Assembly (NCBI GenBank): GCA_029990175.1
Contig: JARKIP010000010.1
Coordinates: forward strand, 45,192,001 to 45,256,000
Reading direction: 5' to 3'
DNA length: 64,000 bases
DNA from: Petunia secreta
Lineage: Eukaryota; Streptophyta; Magnoliopsida; Solanales; Solanaceae
Positions 1-9,953 of this stretch are shown here, in pieces (the stretch's first letter is position 1; each line of letters begins with the position of its first letter). A program made the position numbers and the translations under genes. Below the pieces are notes generated by a model. It did no database searches, was not told the origin of the DNA, and saw nothing but the letters and a program-made list of their open reading frames with translations.

Positions 1-12
1 TAGTACAAGCTC

Positions 13-1060
13 TTATACATAGTATCTTTTAATAGCGTCTGAGTTGATTGGTTTTGGCCAAACTTCTCCATCCATTTATGCCAATATCAACGCTCCTCCA
101 TTCAGAACTCGGTGAACTATGTGCTACCCTTGCCAATTTGGTGCAAATTTTCCCTTTGCCTCTTCTTGATTGGGAAATATCTTCTTCAATACTAATTGTC
201 CAGGTTCGAAGTATCTCTCTCGAACTTTCTTGTTAAATGCCTTAGCCATTCGCCTCTGATATAATTGCCCATGACACACTGCATTTAGTCTCTTGCCGTC
301 GATGAAGGCCAATATCTCCATTCTTCCTTTGATCCATTCGGCGCCCTTCAACTTTGTCTCTTGGATGATTCTCAAAGATGGTATCTTGAATTCCGCTGGT
401 ATCACTGCTTCGGTGCCGTACACCAGCAAATAAGGAGTAGCTCCTGTTGATGTTCTCATTGTGGTGCGGTACCCTAACAGAGCATAGGGTAGGTTCGCGT
501 GCCATTGCTTTGAATTGTCCGTCATCTTGCGCAATATCCTCTTGATGTTTTTGTTGGCCGCCTGGACCGCGCCATTCATTTGGGGTCTATATGCAGTGGA
601 ATTGTGGTGCTTGATCTTTAAAATCTCACAGGTTGCTTTCATTAGGTCACTATTGAGATTGGACCCATTGTCAGTGATGATTGATTCAGGGATGTCAAAT
701 CGATAGATCATTTTGTCGCGGACAAATTTTGATACCACTTTCTTTATCACTGGTTTGTATGATGCAGCTTCTACCCATTTGGTAAACTAATCAATGGCTA
801 CCAATACAAAACGATGTCCATCGGAAGCGGCTGGCTCGATAGGTCCTATGACATCATTCCCCAAGCAACGAAAGACCAAGGTGATCCCATGATATTTAAT
901 TTATTAGGAGGCACTTGAATCATATCTCCATGGACTTGGCATTGGTGACATTTCTTTGCATGCCTTATGCAATCATGCTCCATTGTCATCCAGAAATAGC
1001 CGGCCCTCAAAATCTTCTTTACAAGCATGAAACCATTCATATGTGGGCCGCACGTCACAG
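13..1060 (-). pseudogene. Element A integrase (decayed)
   Basis: Integrase inserts the element's DNA copy into the genome. A zinc-binding HHCC region is visible (GPHMNG near 1040, CHQCQ near 945), then the core with TDNGSNLN near 655, and a C-terminal region with the conserved NWQG at about 125-135, ending in KRYYV at a stop at 13-15. Several lesions are present. A one-base loss near 854 disrupts the reading frame at the first catalytic Asp (WGM, then frameshift). A stop replaces the Tyr of the IDYFTKW-type motif near 787. The catalytic Glu codon at 562-564 reads Gln (NGAVQAANK where the family has VEAANK). A TAG at 124-126 and a further stop break the C terminus. It cannot give an active enzyme. 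Confidence 0.88.
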
Positions 1061-1067
1061 AGTGTAC

Positions 1068-3201
1068 TTATTCCAATAACTTAGCAGCTTTTTTGGCGTC
1101 CACACGTCTTAGCAATCGCAAATCAGGTGTCCTTTTGTACAAAACTTCTCCGTTCAAAAAGAAACCATTTGCTAGCCTCCCCAGCGTCTTCTTCTGGAGA
1201 CTTCTTGCATCCTTTGGGTAGATGCCGTCTTTGAGAAACCCTTTGATGTCGTAGAACCAAGGTTGTCCGTCTGATTCTTCTTCTAGATGATAACAATATG
1301 TTGACTGCTTCCTCACCACCACGGGTATTGAGTCAATGCAGTTCTTGTCGGGATGTTTGATCATGGAAGATATGGTAGCCAAAGCATCCGCGAACTCATT
1401 TTGCAGCCTTGGTACATGCCGGAACTCTATCTTGGTGAACCATTGCTTCAGATCTTTTTTGCACTCGAGGTATGGCTGTATCTTGGAGTTCTTTGTTGTC
1501 CATTCTCTTCGGACATGGTGAATCAGTAAGTCGGAATCTCCGATTGCCAACAACTCTTATATATTTATGTCTACTGCCATTCAAAGGCCCAAGATGCAAG
1601 CTTCATATTCCGCCATGTTGTTGGTACAAGGGAACCTTAGTTTGGCTGTGACAGGATAATGTTGTCCAGTCTCCGAAACTAACACGGCCCCAATGCCAAC
1701 TCTTTTGAAGTTCACTGCTCCATCGACGAATAGCCTCCAACCATCATACTCTTCGGTGATATCATCTCCTACGAACATGACTTCTTCGTCGGGGAAATAA
1801 GTGTGCAGTGGCTCATAGTCATATCCCACTGGATTCTCGGCCATATGATCAGCCAGGGCCTGAGCTTTTACCGCCTTTTGAGAGACAAAAGTGATGTCGA
1901 ATTCACTGAGCATCATTTGCCATTTAGCCAACTTTCCAGTAGGCATTGGTTTTTGGAAGATATACTTGAGAGAGTCCATCCTTGATATCAGCAATGTTGA
2001 GTAAGATGTCAAGTAGTGCCTCAGCTTTTGTGCTATCCAAGTCAGCACACAGCACGTGCGTTCTAGTAATGTGTACTTGGCCTCGTAAGGAGTGAACTTC
2101 TTGCTTAGATAGTATATTGCTTGCTCCTTTCTTCCAGTTGAATCATGTTGCCCCAAAACACAACCAAATGCTGAATCTACCAAAGACAGGTACAAGATCA
2201 AAGGTCGCCCAGGCTCGGGTGGAACCAGCACAGGCGGGCAAGAGCACCAGAAGCTTCTCTGCTGGAACCCCAAAAGCACACTTGCTGCATTTAGCTTCAA
2301 ATTATACTTTCGCAAGCGGTTGAAAAACTTGCGCAAGTTGTCAAGGTGCTCTGAACTCTTCTTTGATTTGATGATCACATCATCCACGTAGACTTCAATC
2401 TCTTTGTGCATCAGGTCATGGAACATAGTTTTCATTGCCCTCATGTAAGTTGCCCCAGCATTCTTCAAACCAAACGGCATAACCTTGTAGCAATAAGTTC
2501 CCCAGGATGTAGTGAAAGCGGTCTTCTCGGCATCCTCCTCATCCATGAGCACTTGATGGTAGCCGGCAAAACAATCCACGAAAGACTGTAGTTCCTGTTT
2601 CGCGCATTTGTCAATTAGGATGTGTATATTTGGCAGAGGAAAATCATCTTTTGGGCTTGCTCTGTTCAGATCTCTGTAGTCCACACAAACTCGGAGTTTC
2701 CCATCTTTCTTCTGCACTGGGACAATGCTAGCTAACCAAGTTGGGTATTTGACTGCTTTTAAAATTCTTGCATTGAGCTGCTTGGTTACCTCCTCCCCAA
2801 TTTTCAACAAAACTGACGACTTGAAAGTTTGGGATTTTTGTTTGACCGGCGGAAAGCCTATATTGATGGGTAATTTATGAGCTACCACATCCGTGCTTAT
2901 CCCAATCATGTCATCATACGACCAAGCAAATATATCCTCATATTCCTTAAGAAACTCAATATACCACTTTTTATCTTCGGCGGTGAGATGCGCACTGATC
3001 CTTGTCTCTTTCACAGTTTTCTCATCTCCTAGATTTATCACCTCAGTTTCCTCTAGGTTTGGCTTAGACTTATTTTCAAATCTTTCAATTTCCTCTTGTG
3101 TGGTTTCATCAAAATCATCATAATCAACTCCAGTTTCCTCAAGATCCATTGTTTCATTACACATTGTGATTTTAGACCCAATGGGATTATTAATTTGAAT
3201 G
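1068..3201 (-). pseudogene. Element A reverse transcriptase, RNase H and second RNase H
   Basis: Copies the element RNA into DNA and removes the RNA strand. The frame opens at 3201 after the proposed intron. RT motifs include VCVDYRDLNRASPKD near 2670, MPFGLKNAGATYMRA near 2450 and the catalytic YVDD at 2379-2390. RNase H follows (GCVLGQHD, YYLSKKFTPYEA). An archaeal-like RNase H comes next (WRLFVDGAVNFKRVGIGAVLV near 1650-1735, then CTNNMAEYEACILGL). A one-base insertion and a deletion near 2225-2290 remove the RT thumb/connection: KCAFGVPAEKLL is followed almost at once by PPVLVPPEPG, where the family has about 90 intervening residues. TGA and TAA stops near 1560-1590 break the second RNase H. 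The remaining tail (1068-1553) keeps the frame and contains IGDSDLLIHHV and FRHVPRLQNEFADALAT. Confidence 0.9.
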
Positions 3202-3418
3202 CTGAGAAAAAAAATATTGCGAAATTAAAAGATTAAAACAAAAGTTAAAAGGGAAATAATGCGATATTTTATTTATGAAACCTTGCAAAACAAAGTTTGT
3301 AGGGTACATGTGCAACATGAACGAAAATGCAAATTCCACGACTCAAAGTCGGGTTTTATTTTAGGAAATATGAAATAAGCTCTATCCCCAGCTCTACCAA
3401 GGTCCACGGTAAGCTCAC
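3202..3418 (-). other. Probable intron between protease and RT of element A
   Basis: On the minus strand a GTGAGC donor begins at 3418 and overlaps the TGA that ends the protease/G-patch frame. A pyrimidine tract with CTCAG ends at 3202. Removing these 217 bases joins a phase-2 codon and continues without a stop into the RT frame (36 bases upstream of the first RT methionine). An intron at exactly this place, which makes Pol depend on splicing, is described for Ogre and related Tat elements. The splice sites are read from sequence; RNA evidence is needed. Confidence 0.65.
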
Positions 3419-4161
3419 GCCCGGTTTCTGATCCAGTTGTTCAATGTAGCTCCAGATCCAGCCTTTGTCAGCCCAGAAGGTTCAACATGTTCTTCCAGGA
3501 TCACACAGCAGTCTTCATCAGATATGAACAACTTTTGCTTTCCTACCAACAGGTCCTCTTCAGCATCAGCTATCTTTGGCTCAACTCTTTGCGCTGCAGA
3601 TACCTCCCCCTTTCGTCTATCAAAGTATCCAGACGAGACAAAAATATGTAGGAGAGTCTTGGTGCTTTTCTTATAGAATTTGAAGTCCAGTGATGCTTCT
3701 TCCATGCTCTTCTCATAAGTCACGATTTACCCTATGCCAGCTTTCTCACTGTCGGGCCTCATCAAAATTTGAATTGGGTTGATCATGCCATTCTGGTTCT
3801 TGCCCAACCCTTTCCCAGGTTTATAGCCTTGTTTTATCATGATGTCTACAACCCAGTCTCCAGGCCATTTGGCCGGTTGTGGGAGTATATATGGCTCTTC
3901 AATCACCACCTCCATAGGTTCAGGTGCTTTGGGTAGCCACACTTGCTTTCCCTTTGTTTCTTCAGAAATGCGCTTCCAATTGGGACAAGCATTAGGTGAG
4001 TACATCGGTCGCTTCTCTATCTTAGCTGGTAAGGTCTCACGAAATTCACGTGATGGCAAACCCCAATCAAATATGACTGGTTCCCAGACTAAGTTTCTCC
4101 CTTCGTAGCCTTTACCTCGGTCGTCCCAGTAGGCTATAAAAGTTTCTCTTCCTTTCTTCAA
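3419..4161 (-). pseudogene. Element A post-protease region with G-patch domain
   Basis: One reading frame, interrupted by a single TAA at about 3724-3729, runs from 4161 to the proposed splice donor. It holds a G-patch motif (IKQGYKPGKGLGKNQNG, near 3790-3840), a glycine-rich nucleic-acid-binding module also found next to the protease of some retroviruses and plant Tat elements. Upstream is the family-typical stretch ending NWKRISEETKGKQVW. The 102-residue tail after the stop (to 3419) is acidic and has no motif I recognise. It follows the protease and precedes the intron, so it belongs to a Gag-Pro precursor. The internal stop suggests decay. Confidence 0.72.
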
Positions 4162-4374
4162 TCCCAGGTGGTGTGTTGACCAATTTGGGAGATAAATGTG
4201 TAGTATAACCTCCTTGGATTGTGTCTGTGGGATTCCAACTCGGGTTGTAGTTTTTGCGACATCCTCCTCGAGTACCTTGCACTACTCCCACGAGCTCTAC
4301 AGTATAGAAAGTCTGGCTATCAGGAGCATTCCTCTCAATTGTTGGTATGGTTTGTTAATTGTAAATGGAGTTGT

Positions 4375-4466
4375 CCCATTCGAATTTCACTGTTTGGTGC
4401 AATGTAGAAGGCACCACTCCCCCATTCGAATTTCACTGTTTGGTGCAATGTAGAAGGCACCACTCC
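4375..4466. repeat. 46-bp tandem duplication in element A protease region
   Basis: The block beginning cccattcgaatttcactg occurs at 4375 and again at 4421, two adjacent and essentially identical 46-bp copies. Since 46 is not a multiple of three, the duplication breaks the protease frame. The near identity suggests it arose late, after or around insertion. Confidence 0.9.
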
Positions 4467-4790
4467 AGCCATATGAATCCAAGGTCTCCCCAGCAACAGG
4501 TTATAAGAAGTGGAGATGTCCATGACATGAAATTCGGCAGTGAACTCCACGGGACCGACCATGATAGTTAAGTCAATTTCCCCAATGGTGCTCCTTTGTG
4601 ACCTATCAAATGCTTTGACCTTCTTGTCTCTCTCTCTCTTATCTTGCTTTGATCAGTTCCCATTCTTATTCAGAGTGATGAATGGGCATATGTTCAAGCC
4701 GGAACCTCCATCGATCAAAACTCTTCCTACGAACCAGTCTTTGCATTTGACAGTGAAGTGCAAAGCCTTGTTGTGGCTCAACCCTTCAGG

Positions 4791-5216
4791 TGGTAGCTCA
4801 TCTTCATGGAAAGCGATTTGGTTGGACTCCATGACTTGTCCGACCATGCTGCCAGGTTTTCAAATGAGGTATCCACCGAAACATGTGCTTCATCCAACAC
4901 TTTTATCAAAGAATTTCGGTGGCTCTCCGACTTGAGGAGTAAAGCTAAAACAGAGATTTGCATGGGAGTCTTTCCCAAGTGTTCAACCACAAAGAATTTC
5001 ATGTGGTAGCTCATCTTCATGGAAAGCGATTCGGTTGGACTCCATGACTTGTCCGACCATGCTAGCCAGGTTTTCAACTGAGGTATCCACCAGAACATGT
5101 GCTTCATCCAACACTTTCATCAAAGAATTTCGGTGGCTCTCCGACTTAAGGAGTAAAGCTAAAACAGAGATTTGCGTAGGAGTTTTGCCCATCTGTTCAA
5201 CCACAGAGTATTTCTT
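4791..5216. repeat. 213-bp tandem duplication in element A gag-pro linker
   Basis: The block starting tggtagctcatcttcatgg at 4791 recurs at 5004, giving two adjacent 213-bp copies with only scattered differences. The period equals 71 codons, so the frame is preserved and the linker domain is doubled. Confidence 0.9.
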
Positions 5217-5534
5217 TGCTTGTACTTTCTTCCACAATTCTTCGGACTCCTCCTTACTGATGCGTCGTTTACCTTGAACGAGATGTTCGGGAGTATAAAT
5301 CCTCCCACTCCCAGTCATCCCTTGTGCAGAAACAGTCTCAACTATTGATTTGTTCTTCTTCTCCATTTCATAGTCCCATGGTACCGCCTTGTCACTGTAC
5401 GGGGAAACCACGCCAACATAGAACTTTGGAGCCACTTCTACCTCGATGGGCTCTGGTGCTGTAGCGGCTGGATCAAATGAGGCAAGTGCTGGTGTGTCTC
5501 CTTTTGCTTTAATAATGGTTCCTTCCAGGTTACA

Positions 5535-7093
5535 TTATTCATCTAACTCGATCAGATTAACCCTATTGTCTCTGTGGTTAGGCAGGGGATAGTTGTGCAC
5601 ATTTAGAGTTTTCAAGTGTATCACCTTTTGATCGATCAAGTCTTGTATGTTGTCCCTCAGGGCGTAGCACTTTTTAGTATCGTGACCAAGTCCTCTAGAG
5701 TGATAGGCATAGGTTTTGATTTGCTCAAAATAGGGTGTCGTCCTATCAGGCATTTTGAATGGTACGGGTTGTATATTGTCGACTGCTTTGAGTCTCTCGA
5801 ACAACTGAGTGCGGGACTCGGTCAATGGGGTATAGTTTCTTTTGGGTCTTGGGTTGTTGTTGGCGTGAAGCCTTGGTGGATAGGCGTTGGTGTTTTGGTA
5901 GTTAGGGCTTTGTGGGTATGGTGGTCTTTGTGGTAGTAGGTTTTGGAACATAGGCTGAGTGTTGTAGACTGGGTCGGTGGATGTAGGCAGAATGTATGAG
6001 TATGATGGAGGAGATGTTTGGTAGTAGTGATTGTGGGTGGGAGAGTGATCAAGCGATGCAGCCACGAAGGAGACAGCGTCTTTCTTCTTTCTTGATGTGG
6101 TATTGCTTCCGGCTAGTAGGGCTTTTTTAGTGGCTTGTAGTTTAGCCAAGCTAACGATCCTACCAGTCTTCAGTCCGTCTTCAACCATATCTCCAATCTT
6201 GATTAAGTCCCCAAACTTCTTGTCTTGCAGATTCAACATCTTGTCAAAGTAGACGTCTTCTTGTATGAGGATGAAGGTTGACACTATCTCGGCGTCTTCC
6301 ATAGGAGGTTTGACTTTGGTGGCTTCGGCTCTCCACCTAGTTGCAAATTCTCTAAAGGTCTCCGTGGGCTTCTTCTTCAACTTCTCCAAATAGAACCGAT
6401 CGGGCATGGCATCGGTGTTGTGTCCAAAACTGCCGACAAAGTTCCCAGCCATTGCTTTCCAACTCGTCCACTTCTTTGTTTGTTGCTTTGAGTACCATAC
6501 CAGCGCATCTCCGGTCAGACTGCGGTTGAACAGTTGCATGCGGATCTTTTCATCATGTCTAACCCCAATCAACTTGTCACAATAAGACCTTAAATGAGCC
6601 ATCGGGTCACCACTGCCATCAAACATATTGAACTTGGGCGTCTTATAGCCTTCGGGCAGCTTCAAGTCAGGGTACATGCAGAGGACCTCATAAGCTAACC
6701 CTCGGGTTCTTTTGGTGCCTTGGAATTGTCTGAACTTCTCTACCAACCATTGGACTTGCTTCTTGGTATTGTCCGAATCTTCCTTTGTCCATGCGTACAT
6801 GTCGTGATCTTTGGTGGGTGACGCAATGGTTTTTGTTTCAACAGTAAAAGGGGTAAGTTGCTTTGCGGTGCTTTTGGTGGTGCAGTGTAGGTAGGGTAAG
6901 GAATGTCTTTTTCAGGGTATAGTGGATCTTTGCCGTGAGGGCGGGTGGTTTTGTTTGGTTCGATGATCTCATCAGCACGGGGAAGAGGGACCCTATTCTC
7001 TAACAACCTCTGTTTCAACTTAGCATAGTCTACATAGGCAACCACACCTTGCTTTTTAGGAGTTCCATTTCCAACTTTGTCAAACTCAGCCAT
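5535..7093 (-). pseudogene. Element A Gag (frameshifted)
   Basis: Gag forms the particle that packages element RNA. The likely start is the ATG at 7091-7093 (MAEFDKVGN). The N-terminal part has the family-typical VDYAKLKQRLLENRVPLP. A frameshift between about 6800 and 6880 separates it from the main Gag domain (5535-6800), with PKFNMFDGSGDPMAHLRSYC, LTGDALVWYSKQ and TFREFATRWRAEATKV in the usual order. A Pro/Tyr/Asn-rich hinge follows. The zinc-knuckle-like TYAYHSRGLGHDTKKCYAL has Tyr where the first metal-binding Cys is expected. ORF1 lies upstream and protease downstream. Confidence 0.85.
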
Positions 7094-7544
7094 GATATTG
7101 CGTCTCGTCCTTGTCCTCGTAGGTAAAGGAGGAGGTATTGGGATTGATCCTCTGGATCTCAACCGGTATTGCGGTGCGGCCAGAATGCACAAACCAAACT
7201 TTTAGGGACTTGGGGGCTCTAACATCAAAAACAAAGGAAAGAAATGTGAGTATACGTTAGTTTTAATAAAATAGCGCCCTATTATGCAGGGGGCCTCTTT
7301 TGTGCCAGAGGTAGGCTTATCGCAGATTCAAAGTAATGTTTGCACCGAACACGTCATTTCGTTTGCATAAACATAATAAACACAAGCCTAAAAACCCAAA
7401 ATAACGAAATTTTATTTGATTTGCTTGGCTTTATTACAACCACTAATTTAAGGTGACAACTCCACTAAACAGAAACAAAGACAATAAGAAAAGATGATTC
7501 GACTCAAGACGACCAAACTATGTGCCAAGCAAAGAGGCTTCAGA
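7094..7544 (-). other. Spacer between ORF1 and gag of element A
   Basis: About 450 bases, AT-rich in its upstream half, with no convincing coding frame. A run of open codons directly upstream of the gag ATG (7094-7192, encoding an Arg/Pro-rich stretch) could be a longer Gag N terminus, but I recognise nothing in it. This position corresponds to the untranslated gap before gag in Tat elements with an upstream ORF1. Confidence 0.5.
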
Positions 7545-9184
7545 TCAAGCATCAGTTCCAGCATCTTCATTCTCCTTCTTCTCTTTGACTTCTTCCTTAG
7601 GTTTGTGAACCAGGCTCATAGGTGGAGGAGCGGCGAACATCTCCATCAGATCCTTCCTAGCTTGCATGTCTCCCAGAGCTTTTATGAAGAATTCAAAGAT
7701 TTCTATCCCCATTGCTTCTTTCTCTTCCAGTGGCACTGCCTTAAAATACTCTCCATATCCTTTGAGCAAATCTTGTAGGTTTCCAGCAGCTTGCCTCGCA
7801 ACCATGACCTTGCCTGTCCAATACTTGAGTTCATCCCCTTTTACCTTATCCTTGTATTGTCTCCTCATCTCCCTCTTTTGTGTTACCCTTAACTCCTTCT
7901 TACTTTTTTCGAACTCATGTCGCAGCTTCTTGTATTTCTCAGCGACACTCGGAGCTTTGGTTTTACTTTTCAGTGTAGTCTTTGATCGGAATCTCTCCTT
8001 ATTTTCGCTGAGCCATTGAGCATAAGCCAGAGTAGCCGCGGGGTTCACCCTACTGGCTCGACCACGATAAAATTGCATTGTAAGCCTCTTCTCCCACATA
8101 GTCAATATAGTGCCAACCATCGGATGCTCAATGTCCCTTATGTCAACGTTGAAGCTTCTTCATTCAGTCAATTATGGAGTTTGTTGTGTCATCCCTACTT
8201 GCCGGAGGATCCTTAGAGGAACATAGTGGTGAGTTCCTCGGAATCCAATCAATGTCAAGAAAGTGATGTCTTGACCTTGTATGGAAACAATGAAGCCAGC
8301 ACAGTTTTCAATCACCCATTGTATCTCTTGCAACTCTTCCAGCTTGGTGTACCATCCTTCTATGTTTGCAGGGTCCTCCCATGCCGCTGTTCCAGCCATG
8401 CGGGTGCTATGTGAGCGGATCCCTCCTTTCCATGACGGTTTTGGTGCCACCAGACTGGCAGGGACACTGTGCAAATGCTCTATCAACCATATTTGCAGCA
8501 ACATGTTGCACCCCTCGAAAAAGTCTCCTCCTCTTCTACATTTGGTTAGACCCTATAAACTTCCCCAAGAATAATTGGAACCAAGCTTACTTGATGCTTG
8601 TGAGCACCCTTGCGTAATCCCTCTACTACTCTTCCCAACCTTACGTCGATCTTTCCTTCCATTTTGGGGAAAACCATGCTTCTCAGAAAAGCAACGATGA
8701 AAGCATTTGATTCAGTCCACTCCCAATCTTGAATTTCCCATGCCCCAGTCCACTCATATCTAAGCGTTGGATCTCCAAATCTAGAATGTAAGTACTCCAA
8801 GGTGACTTTTCCATCATGCACTCCCTCGACGTATGGATCATAAGGAGCGCCCAACAGTTCAATGAAATCCTTAGGATCCACGTCTCGAGGATAAATCATA
8901 GTCTCGGGCCCAGGCTCTAAACCTGCTAGTCCTCCAAATTCCTCCAACATCGATGCCAACCCCAAACCATTAAAATTAAACACAGCCCTCTTGTAGTTCC
9001 AGAAATGTGTAGCAGCTTCGACCAAACCAGGCATGGCATTGTAGGCCTTGAGAACCACCAATTCTCCCAACACCTTTTGAACGTGAGCCTTGCTAATAAT
9101 GACCAAATCTTCCCACCAGAGTCTAATCAAGTGAGGAGGTCGGGAAACAATCTCGAATTGAAGTGTACGTCTTGCAGGCATAGT
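7545..9184 (-). pseudogene. Element A ORF1-like protein, gag-proximal copy (broken)
   Basis: Three adjacent frames make one protein. The first starts at MPARRTLQFEIVSRPP (about 9182), and 8546-9182 holds RLWWEDLV, MLEEFGGLAGLEPGPETMIYP, LEYLHSRFG and AFIVAFLRSMVFP. A stop and frameshift near 8505-8545 lead into 8172-8504 (LLLQIW-type motif read as MLLQIWLIEHL, then IGFRGTHHYVPLRILRQVG). A lysine- and glutamate-rich coiled-coil tail lies at 7545-8120. This layout matches a protein family common in Solanaceae genomes that I recall as DUF7745, usually annotated as uncharacterised and found in Tat/Ogre-type ORF1. Its function is unknown. It is paralogous to the copy at 9954-11060. Confidence 0.7.
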
Positions 9185-9244
9185 CTGAAAACAAAACAAG
9201 AAGAGGTAAAGACCAATCTTATAGTCTTGATCATGTTTAAGCAA

Positions 9245-9536
9245 ACGATCAATATTTTATGCAAATGTTTCTTCGAATCCATGCAGAGATGCAATTTTAT
9301 CGTTTTTTGGGTTAAGAACACTTTTGACATTTGGACGTGAGCCCACTAATGGACTATTACGTACCGAGGCGTATAGCCTTCCTAAGTTTGTCATAATGCA
9401 AAGAAAATAAATATGAATTTTGTTGCTAATTATTCTCATAAATTCCCAAATCCATTTTGAAATTCAATACATGGGGACTTTTAGAAATAAAAATACAAAA
9501 GAAATGAAAATGACACTTTGACTAGGCAACGCGCTC
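9245..9536 (-). other. Spacer between the two ORF1 copies of element A
   Basis: About 290 AT-rich bases between the start of the gag-proximal ORF1 and the end of the distal one. I see no domain and no clear terminator or promoter. Confidence 0.45.
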
Positions 9537-9938
9537 CTACTCCTGCCTGGCTCTCTTTGCTTCTCGTGTAATCTCTTTGACTTCTTCCATAACTTTGGTT
9601 AAGTATCCCTTAGCCACAACTAAGTGTAAAATGTCTATCTCTGCACACTCTGAATTCCATCGTTCAAGCTTTGTCTCCAACACTTCTATCCTTTCCTCTA
9701 GCTCTAATGTACGTCTTTTCCATACTTCAATCTCTTCTTTGTTTTCTTTGTCCATCTTGATAGCTTTCAACATGAATTCTTGGTATCGGATTTGAGCTTC
9801 CGCTTCACGATCTCTTATTTCATTCCCTCGACTCGGCCCCACCACCATATTTCCTTTTATGCTAGAGCATAACGAGCTTTTGTAGTTTGGTTTGCATCCA
9901 ACGTTGTACCTGTCTGATGCTAGCGATTCTTCACCCAT
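9537..9938 (-). pseudogene. Coiled-coil tail of the distal ORF1 of element A
   Basis: A 133-residue frame begins 15 bases beyond the stop of the 368-residue ORF1, in a different frame. Residues about 45-100 form a heptad-like Glu/Lys/Leu coiled coil (WKRRTLELEERIEVLETKLERW). The gag-proximal copy also ends in a charged coiled-coil segment, so this is probably the displaced C-terminal part of the distal ORF1, cut off by a stop or frameshift. It could also be a separate small ORF. Confidence 0.55.
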
Positions 9939-9953
9939 AACTTGTCTTCCTAC

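Larger units (their letters stand above)
4170..5450 (-). pseudogene. Element A retroviral-type aspartic protease and gag-pro linker (frameshifted, duplicated)
   Basis: The protease active-site motif reads VLIDGGSGLNICP near 4700-4750 (D-G-G where D-S/T-G is usual; DGGSGLN-like variants occur in this lineage). The flap and C-terminal motif SYNLLLGRPWIH lies near 4480-4515, followed by PSTLHQTVKFEW. The linker (KSESHRNSLMKVLDEAHV, SNRIAFHEDELP) is present twice because of a 213-bp in-frame duplication. A 46-bp duplication just after the protease shifts the frame. The enzyme would cut the Gag-Pol precursor, but this copy is broken. Confidence 0.78.

Noticed and set aside
7666..8019. Hydrophobic plus-strand frame that could pass for a membrane protein
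   Set aside because: It is the complement of the Lys/Glu-rich coiled coil of ORF1, which gives Leu/Phe/Ser-rich antisense peptides.
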